A DNA stretch of 64,000 bases from assembly GCF_000772945.1 (NCBI RefSeq), contig NZ_JPVN01000012.1:1-64000 (forward strand), in the 5' to 3' direction. Source of the DNA: Ureibacillus manganicus DSM 26584. Its GTDB lineage: Bacteria; Bacillota; Bacilli; Bacillales_A; Planococcaceae. Below are positions 35,415 to 42,894 of the stretch, piece by piece (the stretch's first letter is position 1; each line of letters opens with the position of its first letter). The notes beneath the pieces were generated by a model. It did no database searches and had not been told where the DNA came from. It was given only the letters and a program-made list of their open reading frames with translations. A program made the position numbers and the translations under genes.

Positions 35415-36791
35415 GTGCCAACAAAAAGAGAATTGTTAGAAGAAATATTGAGGAAAATGGATAGTATTGAACAATCACAAAGTATTATGAACTCTTCAAT
35501 TCAAGAATTACAATCTTCACATTATAATATGAAGCAATCAATACAAGTATTAGAGTCATTACAAGGCCAAAGCTTCGAACCAAGTGCTCAAATTCAATCA
35601 CTTGATAGTAGAACAGAATCCCCTTCTTTGGAATCGCAAAATAATCATTTAAACCAAACATTAGCCCTTTTGAAATCTACTCAAAATGTTATTAGTTCGT
35701 CTATTTCTGAATTATATTCTGAAATGACTGTTATAAAGTCAACGCTAATGAATCGCGAGACGAAGGATCGAATAATAACAGATAAGATTGATGACACAAA
35801 GGCCTCAATCTCAGATGTACAAAAATCAATTAATCAAATGAATAGCAAAGTGACAGAATTACAAACTTCACATATTATGATGAAGTCAAATGTAGATGAA
35901 ATGAAAACATCACAAGTAGAATTGAAACAATCATTTAACGATATTACTTCTATGACTAGTGAAACTATTACTACTGAAGTTGATTTAACTGCCATCAATG
36001 AACTTAAAACTTCTTTTAGTAGTTTACAGAGCTCAATTGATGGAGTGAAAAATTCTATCACTCAAATAAATAACAAAGTTACAGATCTACAAAACTCACA
36101 GAGTATAATAAAGTCGAATGTAGATGAAGTAAAAACGTCACAAGTAGAATTGAAACAATCGTTTAGCGAATTAACCTATATGACAAATGAATCTAAATCT
36201 ACACATATTGAACTGCCAGCTATAGATGAACTTAAAAATACTTTTGGAACAATACAGGATTCAATTGATGGTGTAAAAAATTCAATTTTTGAGCTTCAAG
36301 CTGCACAAAGTATTACAAATCTATCTGTTCAAGAAATTCAATCTTCACAAAACAATTTACAAAATGCAGTTGCAGAATTACAAGTATCTAATATCGAATT
36401 AAATAACAGTGTGTTCGATATTACAAATTCTCAATCTGAGTTAAAAGAAAACATTACTAAATGGCAAGATTTTGACCGTGCTATAAAGGATTCAATTAAC
36501 ACTAGCCAACAGGATTTACAACCCATCACAACTCAAATTGAAAAATACAGTAATCGCATTAATTTGTTGAAAAATTATATTGACCGACTTCATGAAAATC
36601 TAGAAAGAGTATACGATGAAATCGATACAATTAAAGGACATACAATCAAAAACTCTACTTTACTGACGCCATTGAATCATATTGTACCGAAGATTTTGCA
36701 AATTGAAACAGATATGAATATATTGAAAAAGCAACTAGAATCAAATTCTTTTCGTGCAACTCAAGAGCTTATAAAAAATATGGATGTTTGA
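35415..36791 (+). CDS. long coiled-coil protein with internal tandem repeat
   Basis: A 458-residue hydrophilic, almost entirely helical protein rich in Ser, Gln, Asn, Ile and Leu with heptad spacing, no signal peptide, no membrane segment and no cysteine. Motifs such as SSIQELQSS, VTELQTS, SNVDE-KTSQVELKQSF and SSIDGVKNSI recur. A near-exact 76-residue unit occurs twice in tandem (residues 139-214 and 215-290), and weaker copies flank it. The C-terminal 110 residues are less repetitive (NRINLLKNYIDRLHENLERVYDEIDTIK in part). A GTG start follows AGAGGAGG. It is divergent from yqhH. I do not recognise the family; a structural or scaffold role is a guess. Confidence 0.7.
   Translation: MPTKRELLEEILRKMDSIEQSQSIMNSSIQELQSSHYNMKQSIQVLESLQGQSFEPSAQIQSLDSRTESPSLESQNNHLNQTLALLKSTQNVISSSISELYSEMTVIKSTLMNRETKDRIITDKIDDTKASISDVQKSINQMNSKVTELQTSHIMMKSNVDEMKTSQVELKQSFNDITSMTSETITTEVDLTAINELKTSFSSLQSSIDGVKNSITQINNKVTDLQNSQSIIKSNVDEVKTSQVELKQSFSELTYMTNESKSTHIELPAIDELKNTFGTIQDSIDGVKNSIFELQAAQSITNLSVQEIQSSQNNLQNAVAELQVSNIELNNSVFDITNSQSELKENITKWQDFDRAIKDSINTSQQDLQPITTQIEKYSNRINLLKNYIDRLHENLERVYDEIDTIKGHTIKNSTLLTPLNHIVPKILQIETDMNILKKQLESNSFRATQELIKNMDV
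35829..36284 (+). repeat. tandem in-frame 228-bp duplication
   Basis: Two adjacent copies, 35829-36056 and 36057-36284, each encode 76 residues of the coiled-coil protein. For example AAATTGAAACAATC-type blocks and the GATGGNGTNAAAAATTC block recur exactly 228 bases apart. The copies differ mostly at third positions and in the Thr/Glu-rich stretch. Confidence 0.85.
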
Positions 36792-36808
36792 AACACATAA
36801 CATACAAA

Positions 36809-36840
36809 AGGCAGAATCCTTAATTGGATTCTGCCTATTT
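36809..36840. terminator. bidirectional terminator
   Basis: An 11-bp perfect stem (AGGCAGAATCC/GGATTCTGCCT) between convergent genes, with T-runs on both sides (TTTTT on plus, TTTTG on minus). Confidence 0.9.
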
Positions 36841-37290
36841 TTAATTCATTTCAGCTATATTTTTTACTCTTTCAACAAACTGGACGACAACTTTATCGGA
36901 CTTTGATAGTTTTAGCATAATTTTTATAAACCATTTTAAAGGCTTGTTTGATGTCGTATATTTAAAGTACGTTTGGTGATCATCGATTTTTTTCAATTCA
37001 TATGCTGCAGTAATATCAAACATATTTGCAAGGTTGAATGTAATTTTCAATTGTTTTTCTTCTGGAGTATTTTTATATTCAAGCACCTTTACATCGTACA
37101 CCACCACTTTTTTACCTTCTTTGTAGCCTTGACGATAAATTGTGCCAATTTTATCATCAGTTATATGAATTGGTTCATTACTAACTACCTGAGGCATAAT
37201 CTTTTGCATATCTTCTAAATTACCGTCAAAAAACCTCCATATTTCCTCTATGTTTGCGTTTATTTCAATATCTTTAGTCCATGTTTTCAA
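36841..37290 (-). CDS. SRPBCC (START-like) domain protein
   Basis: A 149-residue small hydrophobic-ligand-binding domain of the SRPBCC/polyketide-cyclase type. It begins with the usual strand and helix KDIEINANIEEIWRFFDG, has the central strands with GTIYRQGYKEG and VLEYKNTPEEKQL, and ends with the long C-terminal helix. It is cytoplasmic; the ligand is unknown. A TTG start at 37290 follows GGGGGA by six bases. Confidence 0.75.
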   Translation of the reverse strand: MKTWTKDIEINANIEEIWRFFDGNLEDMQKIMPQVVSNEPIHITDDKIGTIYRQGYKEGKKVVVYDVKVLEYKNTPEEKQLKITFNLANMFDITAAYELKKIDDHQTYFKYTTSNKPLKWFIKIMLKLSKSDKVVVQFVERVKNIAEMN

Positions 37291-37479
37291 TTGGTATCCC
37301 CCAAACTATTACTTCTAATTTCATCATACTTTGTTGAGATTTAACTTTCCATAATTTCACTCTTACAGTGAGTTACCAATTTATTAGTTCTCCTTTTGTT
37401 ACAAGGTGTGCGTTTGCCAAAGTAATCCTTAGTGAAACACATAAACTATGAAGTGAAATAAGGAATGAGGTGTAAAAAG

Positions 37480-37731
37480 ATGTCGAAAAACGAACATAAT
37501 GACCACCATGGCACTGGTGCAAAATTCCTTGTAGCTGGTGGATTTATATCTTCACTTGGCGAATTTATTCAAGCTATCGGCGGCTCTCTTCTCGCTGTGG
37601 AAAAAATGAGAGCACATAAAAAGATAGAGAAACAATTCAATCATAAAATTAATGACTTAGAAAAAGAAATTCATTATTTAAAAGAAGAAATGAAAGAAAT
37701 GAAAAAAATGAAAAAAAGTGATATGAAGTAG
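37480..37731 (+). CDS. small helical protein with coiled-coil tail, unknown
   Basis: An 83-residue protein. The N-terminus is His-rich (NEHNDHHGTG); a Gly-rich hydrophobic segment follows (about residues 13-38, LVAGGFISSLGEFIQAIGGS), long enough for one membrane helix. The C-terminal half (45-83) is a Lys/Glu-rich coiled coil ending in Met/Lys repeats. ATG at 37480 is seven bases after AATGAGGTG. I do not recognise the family. Confidence 0.6.
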   Translation: MSKNEHNDHHGTGAKFLVAGGFISSLGEFIQAIGGSLLAVEKMRAHKKIEKQFNHKINDLEKEIHYLKEEMKEMKKMKKSDMK

Positions 37732-37747
37732 CTAATGTATATTCTAC

Positions 37748-38158
37748 TTACATATCAGTTATTTCAATGTATTTTTGAAAGTAAGTAGTAATTTCTTTAA
37801 TTTGTATATTTTGCTCGTCATTCGTAAAAGTATATACACTACAATATTCACATTTCTCATGATTAGAAAGTGTTACAGCTGCATTGACGGCTCCAGCTGT
37901 TCCATGTGAAATAATGGATTGTATAAATAATTCTTTGACAGGCAAATTTCCTACCTCCTCCATAAAATCTATTACTTTTTCCTTCCCCTTCAATGTTTGT
38001 AACCCTATAATGTGCCATCGAATGTCTTCGGTAATATGATCAAAGAAAAATTGCATATTTCGATTTGACATTTGAATGTTTAAATCTATTAAAAAATTGA
38101 TGAGTGGAGAATCTCCAACATCTTTTTGAACGTTTACTTTTATTTCATTTTGTACCAT
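37748..38158 (-). CDS. SnoaL-like/NTF2-fold protein
   Basis: A 136-residue cytoplasmic protein with the cone-shaped SnoaL/NTF2 pattern: an opening helix (PLINFLIDLNIQMSNRN), FFFDHITEDIRWHIIG, the LKGKEKVIDFM helix and late strands (CEYCSVYTF, IKEITTYF). Such domains bind or convert small hydrophobic molecules. AAGGAG lies five bases before the ATG. It is convergent with the gene at 37480. Confidence 0.72.
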   Translation of the reverse strand: MVQNEIKVNVQKDVGDSPLINFLIDLNIQMSNRNMQFFFDHITEDIRWHIIGLQTLKGKEKVIDFMEEVGNLPVKELFIQSIISHGTAGAVNAAVTLSNHEKCEYCSVYTFTNDEQNIQIKEITTYFQKYIEITDM

Positions 38159-38332
38159 GTGTGCTCCTTTTACTAAAAATATCTATCGAATACTATATCT
38201 TAATTTTCAGAAAATTACTATTCTATTTTTCAAAAAAATTCTAATACATATTTATTTTTTTTAGTTCAATGTTTTATTGTTTAATATAATTCTCTTCATT
38301 GTCAAAAATTGAAAATAGATTTTTGAACAATA

Positions 38333-38348
38333 TGTGAATTGTATCACT
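38333..38348. promoter_or_regulatory. Fnr/CRP-like box before microprotein operon 1
   Basis: TGTGAATTGTATCACT fits TGTGA-N6-TCAC(A/T), the Fnr box of Bacillus. It lies 129 bases before the microprotein start and exactly 28 bases upstream of a TACAAT hexamer (38377-38382). The same box, spacing and TACAAT occur before operon 2. A further shared block GTTGATATATAACA lies at 38392-38405. Regulation by Fnr is inference. Confidence 0.6.
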
Positions 38349-38476
38349 ATCTATTTTCTTTTATGTTGATTGGGTGTACAATGGTCTCAAGGTTGATATA
38401 TAACACAATTAATAACAATACATTTATGTGTCAGTGTTCTATAACAAAAATAATAAACTGTATGGAGGCGATCCTA

Positions 38477-38599
38477 ATGTGGGTTGTAACAGTATTTGAA
38501 AAAAGTTCAGTTCGAATCTTTAAGTTTACTAAAAAAGAAGAAGCAACAAAAATTCTGCTTGGTTACAAAGGATCTGCCATTTTATCATATACAAACTAA
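38477..38599 (+). CDS. MWVVTVFE-family microprotein A (40 aa)
   Basis: A 40-residue protein beginning MWVVTVFEKSS and ending SAILSYTN. The ATG at 38477 follows GGAGG by eight bases; the longer open frame from 38339 runs through the promoter region. Predicted order is strand (WVVTVF), strand (RIFKF), helix (KKEEATKILL), strand (AILSYT). Three paralogues follow at 38651, 40728 and 40939; by eye 27 of 40 residues match copy D. No signal peptide. The family is not one I know. It is the first gene of a two-gene unit ending at the terminator at 38799. Confidence 0.75.
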   Translation: MWVVTVFEKSSVRIFKFTKKEEATKILLGYKGSAILSYTN

Positions 38600-38650
38600 A
38601 GACAGAAATAGCAAGATAAAAGTAAGCTTAATTACAGGAGGCAATTGTCC

Positions 38651-38788
38651 ATGTGGGTACTAACAGTTTTTAAACAAGACACTTACCATTTTTTCGAATA
38701 TGAAACGAAAGAGGAAGCACAAGAAGCTCAAGAAAATACAGAGTTTCCATCAATCATTACATTCACAACTTTATCATTAGTTGCATAA
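38651..38788 (+). CDS. MWVVTVFE-family microprotein B (45 aa), diverged
   Basis: A 45-residue paralogue that keeps the N-terminal MWVLTVFKQD, the FFEYETKEEA strand-helix pattern and a hydrophobic C-terminal strand (SIITFTTLSLVA), but has lost the SAILSYT ending. AGGAGG stands nine bases upstream, 51 bases after gene A. It is the most divergent of the four. A strong terminator follows 10 bases after its stop, so A and B form a bicistronic unit. Confidence 0.72.
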   Translation: MWVLTVFKQDTYHFFEYETKEEAQEAQENTEFPSIITFTTLSLVA

Positions 38789-38798
38789 TGACAAAAAG

Positions 38799-38830
38799 AG
38801 AGACGCCGTAAAATATCAGGCGTCTCTTTT
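38799..38830. terminator. bidirectional terminator
   Basis: AGAGACGCC/GGCGTCTCT 9-bp stem with T-runs in both directions (TCTTTT on plus, TCTCTTTTT on minus); it ends microprotein operon 1 and the DoxX gene. Confidence 0.9.
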
Positions 38831-38831
38831 A

Positions 38832-39194
38832 TTAATTGAAAAAAATTCGACCAACTGTGATGAATAACGCGATGAATAAGAATATACAACTAACTTTTAC
38901 GTCTTTATATTCTTTACGATTGAAATGAAAGAATATGTTAAACAACATAAGTATTACTAATACAGAAGCTGCAATTTGCGCTATCATTGTTAAACTCTCA
39001 AAAATGATTGGTAAAACTAATCCAAAAGCTGCAATAATTTCAATAATTCCAATGAACACAACTAACCCCTGCGGAACATCTCTTACCCAAGGTATATTCG
39101 CTCTTGCTATCGGATATTGAAAAGCCTTCAGTACACCGTCCATCATAAACATTAACATTAATGTAATTTGAAAAATCCACAGCACAACATTCAT
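38832..39194 (-). CDS. DoxX family membrane protein
   Basis: A 120-residue protein with four membrane helices. The first contains LMLMFMMDGVLKAFQYP and the second is preceded by VPQGLVVFIGIIEIIAAFGLVLP, the glycine and glutamate pattern of DoxX/DoxD-like proteins. They are linked to redox and thiol stress in some bacteria; the role here is unknown. GGGGGAAG lies five bases before the ATG. It is divergent from the oxidoreductase gene at 39492, and the two may share an operator. Confidence 0.82.
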   Translation of the reverse strand: MNVVLWIFQITLMLMFMMDGVLKAFQYPIARANIPWVRDVPQGLVVFIGIIEIIAAFGLVLPIIFESLTMIAQIAASVLVILMLFNIFFHFNRKEYKDVKVSCIFLFIALFITVGRIFFN

Positions 39195-39220
39195 GCAGGC
39201 TTCCCCCTTGTCATTGAATG

Positions 39221-39235
39221 ATTCAAATATTGAAT
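39221..39235. promoter_or_regulatory. inverted repeat between doxX and oxidoreductase genes
   Basis: ATTCAA-ATA-TTGAAT, with a third TTGAAT half-site just before it (39214-39219), lies 27 bases upstream of the doxX start in the divergent region. It could be an operator shared by the two genes. No specific regulator is implied. Confidence 0.35.
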
Positions 39236-39491
39236 TTGCTTAATTAACTGCGAATCACTAATATAATCGTCTATATAGAGTATTCATATCTCTCAATTTT
39301 GGGAGTAAGTTTAAAGATGTTTTACGGCAATCTTCAAGTCTTAGACAAGAATAATTTTCAATATGACTTTTTACAAACCACAATTATTTTTAATCACATA
39401 ACTCTTACAACAACATTTTGTATATATTTAATGGGAGGATCTTTTTCATCACGAATTGACGTCAAAGGAACGTATGACGAGGAGGAAGATA

Positions 39492-40442
39492 ATGAAAGCC
39501 TATATTTCAAATCAATATGGTTCACCGGATGTTTTAGAATTGAAAGAGGTTGAAAGACCCAATTGTAATGACAATCAAGTTTTAGTTAAAGTTCATGCAA
39601 CATCTATAAACTATGGTAATATCGTACTCTTACGAGGAAAACCTTTTGCGGCACGTTTTGTATTTGGTTTAACAAAACCAAAATTTAAAATTCCTGGTGG
39701 AGATATTGCAGGAACAGTTGTTGCGATTGGAAAAAATGTTAAACAGTTTCAAGTTGGTGATGAAGTATTCGGAGATTTATCGAGTAGCGGTTGGGGTGGA
39801 TTTGCAGAATTTGTAGCAGTACCAGAGAATGCAATCTCGCTTAAACCAAAAAATAGTACGTTTGAAGAAGCGGCTGCTTTACCAATGGCAGCTACCACTG
39901 CCCTACAAGCACTCAGGCAAAAAGGAAATATTAAAGAAGGCCAAAAAGTACTAATCTATGGAGCCTCAGGTGGTGTTGGTACTTATGCCGTACAAATTGC
40001 AAAAGCATTAGGTGCGGAAGTGACAGCAGTATGTAGTACAAGAAATGTTGAAATCATTAAATCTTTAGGTGCCGATCATGTAATAGATTATAAGAAAGAG
40101 AGCTTTTCTGAAGAAAATACGTATGATTTAATACTTGGTGTCAATGGATATTTGCCAATTGGAGTGTATTTAAAAGCATTGAAAACAAGTGGGAAGTTTA
40201 TCCACGTTGGTGGTTCCCCAAAGCAAATGTCTCAAGCAATCTTCCGTTCAATTGGAAATAAAAAGGTGTCGATTTTCTTACAATCACACAAACAAGAAGA
40301 TTTGAATTTTATTAAAAATCTGTTTGAGGCCGGTCAACTAAAATCAGTTATAGATCAAAGATTTACTTTTCAAGAACTAAAAGAGGCAATGAAATACTTC
40401 GAAGAAGGTCATGCGCAAGGAAAGGTACTCATCACATTATAA
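39492..40442 (+). CDS. zinc-independent MDR / quinone-oxidoreductase-like enzyme
   Basis: A 316-residue NADP-dependent medium-chain reductase. The N-terminal GroES-like domain includes VKVHATSINYGNIVLLRG and IPGGDIAGTVVAIGKNVKQF; the cofactor-binding motif is VLIYGASGGVGTYAVQIAKALGA in part (about 150-172), followed by VCSTRNVE and GADHVIDY. Zinc-binding cysteines are absent, so it belongs to the quinone reductase branch. ATG at 39492 is preferred, with GAGGAGGAA upstream. It lies between the two microprotein operons and ends at its own terminator. Confidence 0.88.
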   Translation: MKAYISNQYGSPDVLELKEVERPNCNDNQVLVKVHATSINYGNIVLLRGKPFAARFVFGLTKPKFKIPGGDIAGTVVAIGKNVKQFQVGDEVFGDLSSSGWGGFAEFVAVPENAISLKPKNSTFEEAAALPMAATTALQALRQKGNIKEGQKVLIYGASGGVGTYAVQIAKALGAEVTAVCSTRNVEIIKSLGADHVIDYKKESFSEENTYDLILGVNGYLPIGVYLKALKTSGKFIHVGGSPKQMSQAIFRSIGNKKVSIFLQSHKQEDLNFIKNLFEAGQLKSVIDQRFTFQELKEAMKYFEEGHAQGKVLITL

Positions 40443-40449
40443 CAATTTG

Positions 40450-40476
40450 AAACCATTCAACCATTGAATGGTTTTT
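40450..40476 (+). terminator. Rho-independent terminator
   Basis: 11-bp perfect stem AAACCATTCAA/TTGAATGGTTT with a 3-base loop followed by a T-run, eight bases after the oxidoreductase stop. Confidence 0.9.
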
Positions 40477-40585
40477 TGTAGTTATATACCCATTATTATT
40501 AAATACCCCTAATTCCTAACATTAAACCTAAATATGCATGCAGTTTGCAAATGATTTTGTGAAATCGTTAACAAATTGAATAATA

Positions 40586-40601
40586 TGTGAATTATTTCAC
40601 T
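40586..40601. promoter_or_regulatory. Fnr/CRP-like box before microprotein operon 2
   Basis: TGTGAATTATTTCACT has a fully symmetric core (GTGAA/TTCAC). It is 127 bases before the gene and 28 bases upstream of TACAAT (40630-40635), the same geometry as operon 1. Downstream, GTTGATATATAACA is repeated at 40643-40656 and a perfect 14-base palindrome TTGTTATATAACAA lies at 40686-40699, within the probable leader. Confidence 0.62.
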
Positions 40602-40727
40602 ATCTATTTATTTTTACCATTATTAGGTATACAATGGATTTAGTTGATATATAACAATGTAATTTACAATACAACAATTAATTGATTGTTATATAACAAC
40701 AGATTATATTTGAGAGGAGATCCTACA

Positions 40728-40850
40728 ATGTGGGTTGTGACAGTTTTCGAGCAAGATTCTTTTCGAATGTTTGAATTTGAGGAAATGAATGAAGCTACTT
40801 TAGTCATGGCAAGCTTTAAAGGTTCAGCAATCTTATCTTATACTAAATAA
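40728..40850 (+). CDS. MWVVTVFE-family microprotein C (40 aa)
   Basis: A 40-residue paralogue: MWVVTVFEQDSFRMFEF, a helix with NEAT, and the end FKGSAILSYTK. AGGAG stands eight bases before the ATG. By eye 27 of 40 residues match copy D. It was found by reading the sequence because it is shorter than usual gene-finding limits. There is no terminator before gene D, 88 bases downstream, so they are probably co-transcribed. Function unknown. Confidence 0.75.
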   Translation: MWVVTVFEQDSFRMFEFEEMNEATLVMASFKGSAILSYTK

Positions 40851-40938
40851 ATTTACTTAATGATTGAACGCTAGTAACTATGGAATTTACAGTAAGTACT
40901 GTTTGATGATAGAGAAGAAAATATTGGAGGTTTTATAC

Positions 40939-41061
40939 ATGTGGGTTGTAACTGTATTCGAACAAAATTCTTATCGAATATTTGAGTTTGTTCAACAGGA
41001 AGAAGCGACAAAATTATTAGAAATCTTTAAACATAGTGCAATTTTATCTTATACAAAGTAA
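40939..41061 (+). CDS. MWVVTVFE-family microprotein D (40 aa)
   Basis: A 40-residue paralogue: MWVVTVFEQNSYRIFEF, then QQEEATKLLEIFK and the SAILSYTK ending. GGAGG stands eight bases before the ATG; the longer frame from 40864 lacks a site. Same predicted strand-strand-helix-strand order as its relatives. It ends microprotein operon 2 at the terminator 10 bases beyond its stop. Confidence 0.76.
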   Translation: MWVVTVFEQNSYRIFEFVQQEEATKLLEIFKHSAILSYTK

Positions 41062-41070
41062 TTTACTAGT

Positions 41071-41098
41071 GAGCATCAATACGTTGATGCTCTTTTTT
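41071..41098 (+). terminator. terminator of microprotein operon 2
   Basis: GAGCATCAA-TACG-TTGATGCTC, a 9-bp perfect stem, followed by TTTTTT. The 280 bases after it, up to 41380, carry no gene; a direct repeat of TTGTGA (in 41240-41265) and a TATACAAT (near 41310) may be the promoter of the next gene. Confidence 0.92.
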
Positions 41099-41380
41099 GT
41101 ACCATTTCCCTTTCATTTTTCGACTCGACCGAATAACTAAAAACCCCTTTTTTACTCCATTCTACACAATTCTTCTATTACGTACCCTTTTTTTGTCATT
41201 TTCTTCAAATTAAAATACAAATTATGAACAATTTAAACACTAAATTGTGACAAATTTGTGAACAATGCTTTTTCATGCACAATCCGACAAATTTTTCATA
41301 TTTTCTATTATACAATGATAGAGCTTTAAGAGATTTGCCCCTACTAAAAGATGAAAAATACTAGACGGAGGAAAGAAATA

Positions 41381-41545
41381 ATGAAAGACTTTTTATTTAA
41401 AAAAGTTTTAAAAGTAGCAATTGAAATGAAAAGAAAAGATATGTACAAAAAGGCACATGACTTAGGTTTTACACATCCAGAAACGGTTACTTGTAGTCAA
41501 GAGTTAGATGCTTTACTCAATGTATATTCCCATAAAGTAGCGTAA
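41381..41545 (+). CDS. Spo0E-like aspartyl-phosphate phosphatase (54 aa)
   Basis: A 54-residue protein matching the Spo0E family: an N-terminal helix (about 1-25), then GFTHPETVTCSQELDALL, with the family signature SQELD, and the closing helix (NVYSHK). Spo0E-like proteins dephosphorylate Spo0A-P and restrain sporulation; the SQELD motif carries residues needed for activity. Length is typical. ATG at 41381 follows CGGAGGAAAG; the frame from 41351 lacks a site. It is a single gene with its own terminator. Confidence 0.82.
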   Translation: MKDFLFKKVLKVAIEMKRKDMYKKAHDLGFTHPETVTCSQELDALLNVYSHKVA

Positions 41546-41611
41546 TTCTTCATAATTAAAATTAAGTGGAGTGAATTATATAGATCTATTACATATAAAT
41601 ATATGATAGAG

Positions 41612-41649
41612 CCCAGTTATGTTAGATTAAGTCTACTAACTGGGTTTTT
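41612..41649 (+). terminator. Rho-independent terminator
   Basis: CCCAGTTA/TAACTGGG outer stem with inner TTAGA/TCTA pairing, followed by TTTTT, about 65 bases after the Spo0E-like gene. Confidence 0.87.
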
Positions 41650-41714
41650 AACCTTTTCTTTGATAGTTTAATATATTAAATATGTAAAACATATTTGCAA
41701 ATTGGGAGCGCGTC

Positions 41715-42894
41715 ATGACAACAAGAAAATTTCGTCAACCACGCTATTCTTTAATTACCTTTCTTTTGACCATTTCTGGATTGTTTATTTTAATGTGTAT
41801 GTATATCCCCATACCTTTGACGAATTCTTTCATAAACTTTTTTTCAATTTCTGAAACACAAGCTATTTGGATTGGTAGTTCCTTTTCTTTATGTTATGGT
41901 ATCTGTTGTTTAATTTATGGACCATATTCAGATCACTACGGTAGAAACATTTTTTTAATTTCAGGAATTATTGTTTTATGCATCATTACATTTATTATTA
42001 GCTTTGTAGACCATTACCCTACCTTTATTGTTTTAAGAATACTACAAGCCATTGGGGCTGCAGCATTTGTACCAATATCATTAGTGTATGTTGCAGAATT
42101 ATTTCCACCTGAAAAACGTTTGACTGCTATTGGTTTTATCACATCCGGTTTTCTTGTGGCAAGTGTCCTATCTCAAATATTTGCGACGTTAGTAGATTAT
42201 TACTTAGGTTGGCAAGCGATTTTTCTTATACTAGGTATCATTTACTTTGTTCTTACAATTACTTCTATTACCTATTTACCCATAATAAAAAAGATTAAAC
42301 ATAAAAAATCCATTTTTTCAAAGTTTTCTGAAATAAAACTGCTTTTTCGTAGAAAAGAACTGTTATTTTCATTTTCTATTACCTTTTTATTGCTCTTTTC
42401 GTTAATTGGCATGTATACAATCTTAGGTAAATATCTTTCCTCATCTCCATTTAATTTTTCTGAAGATAGTATATTATTAGTACGCAGTTCTGGCTTAATT
42501 GGAATAGTAGTTACATTTTTCACAAGTTTAATAACAAAGAGATTTGGAGTATATCAAACTTTTCGTATAAGCCTGGTATTTTCCTCTCTAGCGTTGTTGT
42601 TAATGGGTTTAAGTTCAATCCCTACCTTCGTTACTATTTTTAGTATTATTTTTATTGCAGGAATTGCACTATTAGTTCCTATCAATATTATGCTAATCAG
42701 TTATCATGCCGGTGATCAAAAAGGTACTGCAGTACTATTTAGCATTTATTTTATTTATTGGAGCTAGTGTAGGCCCATTATTAGCTAATTACATTATGCA
42801 AATAGGAACTGCTTTGATTGCATTTTCTGTTTTTAGTGGATTTATATTTTTCGGTTTCATTTTATCAATTTCCATAAAAAATAATGAAATATAA
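41715..42894 (+). pseudogene. MFS transporter interrupted by a frameshift
   Basis: The first frame (41715-42767) encodes about eleven helices of a major facilitator, including the loop 2-3 motif GPYSDHYGRNIF and PEKRLTAIGF. It stops abruptly within a helix. The correct continuation (FILFIGASVGPLLANYI to the end at 42894) is in the next frame, overlapping from 42706. A net shift of one base near 42727-42737 separates them. Joined, the protein would be about 392 residues, normal for the family. The cause may be a real mutation, a two-base loss or one-base gain, or a sequence error. ATG at 41715 follows GGGAG. The substrate is unknown. Confidence 0.82.

Noticed and set aside
39299-39553. 84-codon plus-strand frame across the oxidoreductase start
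   Set aside because: It overlaps the well-supported start at 39492 in another frame and shows no protein-like pattern.
40686-40699. TTGTTATATAACAA as a Rex site
   Set aside because: The half-sites are too close together for the Rex consensus (TTGTTAA-N4-TTAACAA or TTGTGAA-N4-TTCACAA).
41235-41265. Third Fnr box before the Spo0E-like gene
   Set aside because: The two TTGTGA elements are direct, not inverted, so the TGTGA-N6-TCACA pattern is not met.
42706-42894. 62-codon frame as a separate small membrane protein
   Set aside because: Its sequence is the missing C-terminal end of the MFS transporter, so it is a frameshift remnant.
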